Source: DATJPR01 sp035506295
GTDB lineage: Bacteria > Bacteroidota > Ignavibacteria > UBA10030 > UBA6906
Length of the DNA stretch: 6,529 bases
Direction of reading: 5' to 3'
NCBI GenBank assembly: GCA_035506295.1
Contig: DATJPR010000116.1
Coordinates: forward strand, 1-6,529
The position numbers and the translations under genes are program-made. Positions 1 to 4,980 of the stretch are shown piece by piece. Each line of letters starts with the position of its first letter. Positions within the stretch are counted from its first letter, which is position 1. Below the pieces are notes generated by a model that was not told the origin of the DNA, made no database searches, and worked only from the letters and a program-made list of their open reading frames with translations.

Positions 1-1
1 G

Positions 2-154
2 TACGATGCCTTGCACGGCAAGGGGATCCCCGTCGAGATGCACATACTCACGGAGGGAGGGCACGGCTTCGGCCTCGGACTTGGGAATCCCCACGTGAAT
101 TCCTGGACGGAAAATCTCCGGCTGTGGCTCCGGGCGCTCAATCACGCCGGGTGA
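2..154 (+). CDS. Alpha/beta hydrolase, C-terminal end (partial; esterase/dienelactone-hydrolase-like)
   Basis: Fifty codons of an open frame enter from the left edge and end at TGA (152-154). The fragment contains EGGHGFGLG, where the His (fragment residue 21, bases 62-64) matches the catalytic histidine of the Ser-Asp-His triad in alpha/beta hydrolases of the acetyl-esterase/xylan-esterase and dienelactone-hydrolase type. It is followed by the usual closing amphipathic helix containing a WTENLRLWLRAL stretch. The preceding 'G(I/V)PVEMHIL' strand is also typical, being the part that positions the His loop. The nucleophile and acid lie outside the window, so substrate cannot be judged. The next gene starts 37 bp downstream on the same strand with its own Shine-Dalgarno, so the two are probably co-transcribed. 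The fold assignment is fairly safe; the exact esterase subfamily is inference. Confidence 0.8.
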   Translation, partial: YDALHGKGIPVEMHILTEGGHGFGLGLGNPHVNSWTENLRLWLRALNHAG

Positions 155-191
155 CTGTGGCCGCCGGGCGCATGTAGCGGAGGAACGTCGT

Positions 192-773
192 ATGGGCGAA
201 CCGATCAGCGTCGATATCCAGAGCACCGCGCTTGTCGTCATTGACCTGATGAAGGGCATCGTCAGCGTCCCGACAGTGCCCCATGAGCCCCGCATCGTCG
301 TCGGAAACGCCGCGAAGCTCGCACAGGCTTTTCGGGCGCACCGGATGCCTGTGTTCCTGGTTCGTGTCACGCCGTCCGCCGATATGCGCGACCGCCTCCA
401 GCCTCCTGCGGACAGTCCGGCGCAGTGGAACTTCCCCCGGACTCCCGGCTGGGCGGACATCCTCCCCGAGCTCGGTCCCGAGCCGGCCGATTTCATCATT
501 ACCAAGAGGCAGTGGGGGGCGTTTTACGGAACGGAGCTCGACCTCCAGCTCCGGAGACGGAAAGTCGGAACCATCGTATTATGCGGAATCTCCACGAGCT
601 TCGGCGTGGAAAGCACAGCCCGGTTCGCGTACGAATTCGGCTACCAGCAGATCTTCGCGGAGGACGCCTGCTCGGCCCGGTCGGCGGAAGAACACCACCA
701 CACGATGAACAATGTGCTGGCGAGGATTGGCAGGATACGCAGCACGGATGAGATCATTGCCGCGCTGAAGTAA
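192..773 (+). CDS. Isochorismatase-fold cysteine-hydrolase family protein lacking the usual Cys
   Basis: A 193-aa protein, normal length for the isochorismatase-like hydrolase family (nicotinamidase, YcaC, isochorismatase). The ATG is preceded by GGAGGA (179-184) at 7-nt spacing, which supports this start. Visible family landmarks are the first strand ALVVIDLMKG with Asp18 (catalytic acid), ITKRQWGAF with Lys105 (catalytic lysine), the GxxT element GIST (132-135) and the following helix/strand STARFAYEFGYQQIFAEDAC (141-160). The family normally has Cys three residues after the Thr (GxxTxxCV). Here the stretch reads GISTSFGVE, so position 138 is Gly (bases 603-605, ggc). Cys131 and Cys160 exist but are not at the nucleophile position. 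Loss of Cys is known for true isochorismatases of the EntB/PhzD kind, which do hydrolysis of a vinyl ether without a covalent thioester. The substrate here is unknown. It lies in a likely operon with the upstream alpha/beta hydrolase. Confidence 0.88.
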   Translation: MGEPISVDIQSTALVVIDLMKGIVSVPTVPHEPRIVVGNAAKLAQAFRAHRMPVFLVRVTPSADMRDRLQPPADSPAQWNFPRTPGWADILPELGPEPADFIITKRQWGAFYGTELDLQLRRRKVGTIVLCGISTSFGVESTARFAYEFGYQQIFAEDACSARSAEEHHHTMNNVLARIGRIRSTDEIIAALK

Positions 774-921
774 TACTCACTATTGGTCTCCTGGCAGTTT
801 TCTGACGCCCCCCTATCTCCGCCGCCAGTTATCTCTAGCGCACCTGCGACTGTGCCCGCCACTTCTCCCCCGCAAGGAGAATGATCTGTCAGAAGGATCG
901 GCTCTCCGGGCAAGGACTCCT

Positions 922-1698
922 TTATTGCCTCCTGGGAGGCCCCGGGAAAAAGGCATTCGTGGCACGCATGTATTCTTCGTAGCCGGGACGTTCCTTCAGG
1001 GTATTCTCAAGCAGCGTAACGCCCGAGACACGCAACAGCAAGACGGTCATCAAAAGAGGCGAGATCACAGTGTACCATGCGCCGGCAGCCGCGGCAAGGA
1101 TGAAGAATCCCCACCATTGCGCCGCATCGCCGAAGTAGTTTGGATGACGCGTGTATCGCCACAGGCCACTCGTCATAAGCATGCCGGCGTGCGCCGGATC
1201 AGCTTTGAACCGGGCCAGCTGAGCGTCGCCGACAGCTTCAAAGAAGAAACCGATCAACGCGACGACCACGCCCACGGTGTCCGGCACCGTGAACGCCTGC
1301 CTGTCACCCGACGCCTGCACCGCCAGGAGTGGAGCTGCAATGATCGAAAGCAAAACACCCTGAACGACAAACACTTTGAAGTACGACACCCACCACCATC
1401 GCGGTCCGTTCTCCATTCTCCAGCGTGCGTACCGGAAGTCTTCCGGCTTGTTCCTGTTCCGCCGGAAGATGTGCGCGGCAAGGCGCAGCCCCCACACCGT
1501 GACAAGCACCGTCAGCAGGATCTGCCGCAGCGTCTGCCCGGAAAAACAGAATCCGACGAAATTGACGATGACGAAGCCGCAACCCCAGAAGATGTCAACA
1601 ATGCTTGCATTCCTCAGCGCAAGACTGAGCAGCCAGAGGGCCGTCATCATCCCCATGATGATCGTGAAGCCGACAAGAAAAAGGCGGGGGAATTCCAT
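922..1698 (-). CDS. DUF1295 integral membrane protein (steroid 5-alpha-reductase-like)
   Basis: A 258-aa polytopic membrane protein. Its hallmark is GLWRYTRHPNYFGDAAQWWG (178-197), the C-terminal signature of DUF1295 and the related steroid-reductase/isoprenylcysteine methyltransferase superfamily, where the RHPNY region binds the nucleotide or cofactor. Hydrophobic segments fall near residues 8-28, 33-53, 58-78, 106-127, 139-157 and 198-224. LLENTLKERPGYEEYM near the C-terminus is also typical of the family. I chose ATG at 1698-1696 because the protein homology begins there and because it overlaps the stop of the upstream gene (TGATG, sharing one base), implying translational coupling. A longer frame reaching base 1821 only re-reads the upstream gene. 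Likely role is an NAD(P)H-dependent reduction of a lipid or isoprenoid in the inner membrane, but this is inferred from the superfamily and no substrate is known. Stop is TAA at 924-922. Confidence 0.87.
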   Translation of the reverse strand: MEFPRLFLVGFTIIMGMMTALWLLSLALRNASIVDIFWGCGFVIVNFVGFCFSGQTLRQILLTVLVTVWGLRLAAHIFRRNRNKPEDFRYARWRMENGPRWWWVSYFKVFVVQGVLLSIIAAPLLAVQASGDRQAFTVPDTVGVVVALIGFFFEAVGDAQLARFKADPAHAGMLMTSGLWRYTRHPNYFGDAAQWWGFFILAAAAGAWYTVISPLLMTVLLLRVSGVTLLENTLKERPGYEEYMRATNAFFPGPPRRQ

Positions 1699-2033
1699 CA
1701 GAGCACGAGCACGATGCCGAAAACGATCTCCACCGCGAGGCTGATCCAGTTGGATTGAACTGACGACCTGTCCAGAACAATCGAGATACCCCGCACGAGC
1801 GCGATACCGAGGTATCCCCAACCGAGCATCCTGTAGGTGTCACCCTTCAGGAAGAGCGGGGCGCATCCGAGTACGACAAACAACCCACCGAGCACCGCGC
1901 GGATTTCGGAGATTCCCCTTCCTCCGACAGGCTGAAGCCCGGTGAAGCTGACGGTGGATTGCGGGAGGAACACGGAGAACGCACCTGTCGCCGCCGTGAG
2001 GACGCATATGACCGTCTTGAGAATGGAGAGCAC
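1698..2033 (-). CDS. DUF4345-like small membrane protein
   Basis: A 111-aa protein with four predicted hydrophobic helices (about residues 4-24, 46-63, 68-86 and 96-111). The core is ISEIRAVLGGLFVVLG (41-56) followed by GWGYLGIALVRGISIVLDRS (71-90). I recognise this arrangement as DUF4345-like, a family of four-helix membrane proteins without known function. The only ATG in frame (2108-2106) would add 25 polar residues that overlap the preceding gene. The GTG at 2033-2031 begins exactly at the hydrophobic helix and has AGGAGA five bases upstream, so GTG is the better start. It lies 11 bp after the stop of an 84-codon frame and shares one base with the downstream DUF1295 gene, so the three look like one operon. 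Family assignment is from recall of the motif; the membrane topology is directly visible. Confidence 0.75.
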   Translation of the reverse strand: MLSILKTVICVLTAATGAFSVFLPQSTVSFTGLQPVGGRGISEIRAVLGGLFVVLGCAPLFLKGDTYRMLGWGYLGIALVRGISIVLDRSSVQSNWISLAVEIVFGIVLVL

Positions 2034-2037
2034 TGGC

Positions 2038-2043
2038 TCTCCT
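2038..2043 (-). promoter_or_regulatory. Shine-Dalgarno that decides the GTG start of the DUF4345-like gene
   Basis: On the minus strand AGGAGA (2043-2038) precedes GTG (2033-2031) with a spacing of about five bases. No comparable site stands before the far-upstream ATG at 2108. The site lies in the 11-bp gap just before the GTG, immediately after the stop codon of the 84-codon gene, a usual place for reinitiation within an operon. Confidence 0.65.
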
Positions 2044-2044
2044 T

Positions 2045-2299
2045 TCACATGTGGTACGAAACATTGTTGGATTTGCGAACGAGTGTCACCCTGTCCACAG
2101 GCTTCCATGCAAAGTATGCGTCAACCTGGTCAACAAGCACTGGAGAAGGTGTAATCGTCAACTCGCCATCCGCCTGGGCCAACATCATGAGCGGCGCAAC
2201 TGCTTCGATCCGAATATCCTTCCCTTTGTCGTCCTGGTACACCCGCCTATCGTATGCATGGAGGAAAGGCCTATTCGCGAGGCTCCTGAGCGCGTCCAT
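2045..2299 (-). CDS. Small protein of unknown function (84 aa), first gene of a likely operon
   Basis: An 84-aa frame from ATG (2299-2297) to TGA (2047-2045). I do not recognise a family. The sequence is soluble and mixed in charge, without membrane helices or a signal peptide: a basic/aromatic first third (RPFLHAYDRRVYQDD), a hydrophobic centre (IEAVAPLMML, 32-41) and a C-terminal half predicted to be strand-rich (ELTITPSPVLVD, VDRVTLVRKS). Support for being real: GGGAGG about nine bases before the ATG, codon choice that looks coding, and an exact fit 11 bp before the GTG start of the DUF4345-like gene on the same strand. The frame stays open upstream of the ATG for about 40 codons, back to a TGA near 2423-2421, so an alternative start or a decayed longer gene cannot be excluded. 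Confidence 0.5.
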   Translation of the reverse strand: MDALRSLANRPFLHAYDRRVYQDDKGKDIRIEAVAPLMMLAQADGELTITPSPVLVDQVDAYFAWKPVDRVTLVRKSNNVSYHM

Positions 2300-2461
2300 A
2301 GCTGCAGCCCTCCCCCCGCTCGTGGATTCAAGCTTCCCCCTCTTGCTGTTCCTCTGACTTATCCCGTACGCGTGTAGAACCCCCTGTGGAGCGGGGCGGT
2401 CCGTACGCTTTGCGAACCATCAGATTCGACCTCTTACGCACACTTCCATCAGGATCGTCGG

Positions 2462-4405
2462 TCACTGAGAGCCGGCCGGCAGTTCAGCAAGAAGAATCTC
2501 GATCTGCTGGACCATTTCCTCTTCCATATCCGGACCTGAAAAGCCTATACTCTTGAATGCGAGCGTTCCCCTCCGGTCGACAATGAATTTTGCGGGAATG
2601 CCTGTTACTCCGTACCGGGCTGCAACTTCGTTTTTGTTGTCCACAAGCACCTGCCACGTGTATTTATTGTCGCTTTGAAACTTCCTGACCGTCACAATGA
2701 TGGCTGCTGAGTCCGGGAGACGTTCCCAGGAGTCAATCGCCATGATCACCACTGATGGGTTGTTCCGGTATTTGTCACAGACCTTCTGGAGTATTGGGAA
2801 TGACTCCCTGCAGGGACCGCACCAGGTTGCCCAGAAATCCATGACCACCACTTTCCCCCTTAACGATGCAAGATGAACGGGCCTGCCGGAGAGATCGGCG
2901 AGCGTAAAATCGATTACTGGCTGGCTGATGCGGCTCTTCTCTACTTTGAGGCGCATTGCGGCGGACATCTTCTTTCGCGCTCCTGCAAGCATGCCCGCAA
3001 ATTCCTCTTTCTGTGAAGGCGGGAGCGCACCGAATGCTGAGCCACCGTTCATTGCGGCAAAAGAATGCTTCATTTCCGTAATGAGTGAGTCGGTCCCCTG
3101 AGCATGCGCGACAGTCTCCATCCCAACCTGGACGGCCTTGCCGTAGCGGCCGGTCACCCCGAGCGCCACGACATACCGGTGGGCTATATCAGAATCTTCA
3201 CCCCTGCTGAGCGCATAGGCTTCTTCGAACGCCGCGACCGCGGAATCGGGCTTCCCCCTCTTCACATAGATGTCGCCGATGATCTGCCAGTCCATCGAAC
3301 CGGCGTCGAGCAAGCTTTCCTTCCATTCCTTCTCGGTCTTGAAATTCCTTCGCAACCGCATATCGGGGTTCTTGTTCAGCTCCACGCATTTTGCGGCCAC
3401 GTACCCTGCGGTCTCGAGTTGTTCCCCCCGTTTCAGCATCTCTCTCGCGAGCATTTCAAAAAGCTGGCACGACGGGGGAGTGATTCCGCTGATCGCCTCC
3501 AGCGCGATATCGAATTTGCCGGCCCTGATGGCATAAGAGGCCAGGAATGAACGGATCGATTGCGTGCGATCAGGGGACAGAGGCGCAAATTCGAGGAGCA
3601 TCTTCCGGAGACGCGTGATACTTGCACCTGGATCCTTCATCGACATTGCTTCATTCGTTTCCGCCTGAAACGCAACGTATCCACGAGGGTTCTTTGCAAT
3701 CCCCTCTTTGCGGATTTCTCTCGCCAGGGTGCTGTCCCCCGCCTGTTCATATACGGAAGGGAGGTACGACATGAGAGAATCGTTCCCACGGGCTTTTTCA
3801 TAGAATTTATCGATCTCCCGGTGAACCACGGTCCGTATTGAATCATTCGCACCGTTGCGGATCAAGTTCATCCATCGCCATTGCGCGGCGGAGAAGTTGT
3901 CAGGATAAAGCGACAATTCCGTCTCGATCTCCTTCATATTCATTTTCGGGTCGCGTTCCCGCCTGAAGCTCCCGATGCCGTAGCTGTAAAGCCAGGCGAC
4001 GGAGAAGTGCGCAGAACGGACCGGTTTGCCATCCCTGCCGTAGACCAGGGAAGACCAGACATTGTTGTCATTGTCATCAACGAGATCATCCGATGTGAAG
4101 CGGAAAAACATTGCATTGGCCTGCGTATCTGCAATCACGAATGTCGCAGTCCAGTCGGCGCCGTCCCTTGTCATGGGGTACTGCGTCAGAAACCCCTCGG
4201 GGTAGTACGCCTTATCAGACGTATATACCTCAAGCATGACATCCTTGGCCTTCTGGAACGCGTCGGGTGCCAGTGTTGTATGGTACACCACGGTAACATG
4301 ATCCCCGACCCCGGGCGCAGCCGGAGAGATGACAACGCGCTCATCTGAGACGCCGTGGGTTCCTTGGAGCAAGAGCTGAACGAGGAAGGGAACGAGCGCG
4401 ATCAT
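2462..4405 (-). CDS. Exported TlpA/thioredoxin-family protein with Ig-like and helical-repeat N-terminal regions
   Basis: A 647-aa protein. Residues 1-18 form a short hydrophobic export signal, unusual in having no basic residue. Residues about 22-140 look like a beta-sandwich, beginning with VVISPAAPGVGDHVTVVYHT. Residues about 157-480 are helical and repeat-like (for example 'GDIYVKRGKPDSAVAAFEEAY', a TPR-like unit at 377-397). Residues 492-647 form a TlpA/AhpC-TSA-type thioredoxin domain: FTLADLSGRPVHLASLRGKV, then MDFWATWCGPC with Cys529 and Cys532, and a cis-proline loop TGIPAKFIVD (Pro604). These are the full set of residues for a thiol-disulfide oxidoreductase outside the cytoplasmic membrane. 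Such proteins reduce or oxidise partner thiols in the envelope; the partner is unknown. AAGG lies eight to nine bases before the ATG, and a stop lies four codons upstream in frame, so this start is the only ATG possible. No terminator-like T tract follows the TGA at 2464-2462. Confidence 0.9.
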   Translation of the reverse strand: MIALVPFLVQLLLQGTHGVSDERVVISPAAPGVGDHVTVVYHTTLAPDAFQKAKDVMLEVYTSDKAYYPEGFLTQYPMTRDGADWTATFVIADTQANAMFFRFTSDDLVDDNDNNVWSSLVYGRDGKPVRSAHFSVAWLYSYGIGSFRRERDPKMNMKEIETELSLYPDNFSAAQWRWMNLIRNGANDSIRTVVHREIDKFYEKARGNDSLMSYLPSVYEQAGDSTLAREIRKEGIAKNPRGYVAFQAETNEAMSMKDPGASITRLRKMLLEFAPLSPDRTQSIRSFLASYAIRAGKFDIALEAISGITPPSCQLFEMLAREMLKRGEQLETAGYVAAKCVELNKNPDMRLRRNFKTEKEWKESLLDAGSMDWQIIGDIYVKRGKPDSAVAAFEEAYALSRGEDSDIAHRYVVALGVTGRYGKAVQVGMETVAHAQGTDSLITEMKHSFAAMNGGSAFGALPPSQKEEFAGMLAGARKKMSAAMRLKVEKSRISQPVIDFTLADLSGRPVHLASLRGKVVVMDFWATWCGPCRESFPILQKVCDKYRNNPSVVIMAIDSWERLPDSAAIIVTVRKFQSDNKYTWQVLVDNKNEVAARYGVTGIPAKFIVDRRGTLAFKSIGFSGPDMEEEMVQQIEILLAELPAGSQ

Positions 4406-4568
4406 GAGAGTGGCCTTTCAGACTAGTTCGTGAAGTGGGGGCTTCTACCACATTGTCGAATCCGCCCGATTGCCAATATACGAATTGGACCGGACTAGGG
4501 GGGGCAGGTCACTACGTTGAGGTTGTCTCAGAAAAAGCAGAAACACACGCTTTTGTTTCAACTGTTCC

Positions 4569-4757
4569 TCAAGTCGTTGGCGAGTCGTCGGAAGTCGGTC
4601 GAACAGAGACTTTGTCCCGGAGAAGCTCCACATAGGCCGTAGCAGCGCCCTTGGTAGTGCAGCCAGTGGATTTCTGCTTGATTACGCCGTTCAGGGCATA
4701 CTGAGCGTAGTAGAATCGCCCACGACGGAAGAGATAGAAAGGACTGGAGACTGTCAT
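4569..4757 (-). pseudogene. Tyrosine-recombinase (phage-type integrase) N-terminal remnant
   Basis: Sixty-two codons from ATG (4757-4755) to TGA (4571-4569). The first half, SPFYLFRRGRFYYAQYALNG then KQKSTGCTTKGAATAYVELL, matches the N-terminal start of phage/island tyrosine recombinases, in which a short 'F-Y-L-F-x-R-G-x-Y-Y-x-Q-Y' strand pair precedes 'K-S-T-G-C-x-T-K-x-A-A'. The catalytic R-H-R-Y domain, normally another 250 to 300 residues, is absent. The frame ends and no other frame downstream to 4406 continues the family. It starts 59 bases past the 3' end of tRNA-Phe in the same orientation, the classical position of an integrase whose element uses that tRNA as attachment site. A degraded island is therefore the likely origin. 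There is no clear Shine-Dalgarno at a proper distance. Family recall is from motif recognition only. Confidence 0.68.
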
Positions 4758-4782
4758 TCTTCTGACATTTCTTCTGACAGTC
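4749..4782. repeat. Inverted repeat with internal 12-nt tandem repeat, across the integrase start
   Basis: GACTGTCA (4749-4756) and TGACAGTC (4775-4782) form perfect 8-bp arms with 18 bases between them. Inside and overlapping the right arm are two copies of TTCTTCTGACA (4757-4767 and 4769-4779) with a 12-base period. The left arm covers two of the three bases of the integrase-remnant start codon. No T tract follows on either strand, so it is not a Rho-independent terminator. Position between tRNA 3' end and integrase suggests either an operator for the integrase or recombinase arm-type binding sites. Confidence 0.6.
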
Positions 4783-4816
4783 CCGTCTCGGGGAGGGAAA
4801 AACTGGCGAAATAGAG

Positions 4817-4889
4817 TGGACAGGGACGGAATCGAACCGCCGACACAAGGATTTTCAGTCCTTTGCTCTACCAACTGAGCTACCTGTCC
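4817..4889 (-). tRNA. tRNA-Phe (GAA anticodon)
   Basis: A complete 73-nt cloverleaf on the minus strand. The acceptor stem is GGACAGG with CCTGTCC, then UA at 8-9, a D arm GCTC...GAGC, an anticodon stem AAGGA/TCCTT with loop CTGAAAA (anticodon GAA, phenylalanine), a five-base variable region GTGTC, and a T arm GGCGG-TTCGATT-CCGTC including one G-U pair. The discriminator base is A, as usual for tRNA-Phe. The 3' CCA is not encoded (the genome continues CTC), so it must be added post-transcriptionally. A protein-like frame running through this region is a translation of the tRNA and not a gene. The tRNA probably served as attachment site for the element whose integrase remnant follows. Confidence 0.97.
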
Positions 4890-4892
4890 AGA

Positions 4893-4915
4893 CAATACAG
4901 TAATATACTGCATTG
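4893..4915. promoter_or_regulatory. Operator-like 23-nt dyad overlapping the -10 box of tRNA-Phe
   Basis: CAATACAGTA (4893-4902), a 3-base centre ATA, and TACTGCATTG (4906-4915) are inverted repeats matching at 9 of 10 positions (mismatch at 4897/4911). The dyad contains the whole proposed -10 hexamer and begins three bases before the tRNA 5' end. Symmetry of this length over a -10 region is typical of repressor sites, but no regulator gene is in the window, and an AT-rich palindrome may be chance. Confidence 0.4.
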
Positions 4916-4930
4916 AGCGGAAAAAGGCAA
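4902..4930 (-). promoter_or_regulatory. Sigma70-type promoter of tRNA-Phe
   Basis: On the minus strand TTGCCT (4930-4925) and TATATT (4907-4902) are spaced by exactly 17 bases. They match the -35/-10 consensus at TTG..../TATA.T. Initiation about seven bases after the -10 box would fall near 4895, giving a leader of about six bases before the mature tRNA 5' end at 4889. This is a typical stable-RNA layout. The stretch TTTTT directly follows the -35 hexamer. Confidence 0.6.
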
Positions 4931-4980
4931 CGAGCCGTTGTTCGAATGGAATTCCACCCGAAGCAGCCGGCGAGCGCGGG

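Noticed and set aside
863..881. Inverted repeat TTCTCC/GGAGAA as a terminator between the convergent genes at 773 and 922
   Set aside because: The stem is six base pairs with no T run on either strand. I see no confident Rho-independent terminator in 774-921.
927..940. GCCTCC-TG-GGAGGC palindrome overlapping the end of the DUF1295 gene
   Set aside because: A two-base loop is too tight and no T tract follows; it lies within the last codons and is probably coincidence.
925..1758. Long plus-strand frame (277 codons) opposite the membrane operon
   Set aside because: Antisense shadow of DUF1295 and DUF4345-like genes: low hydrophobicity, rich in His, Arg and Gln, no recognisable family.
2328..2420. 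Minus-strand 30-codon frame (ATG at 2420) with a charged tail, in the gap after the TlpA-like gene
   Set aside because: Too short, with only a weak AGAGG nine bases upstream and no recognised family. The gap 2300-2461 otherwise shows only a short CCCC/GGGG hairpin without a T tract and two copies of CCGTACGC.
4569..4913. A 114-aa frame running from upstream of the tRNA into the integrase remnant
   Set aside because: Its first part is a translation of tRNA-Phe (a well-known artefact with the motif QLVEQRTENP); only the part from ATG 4757 has protein character.
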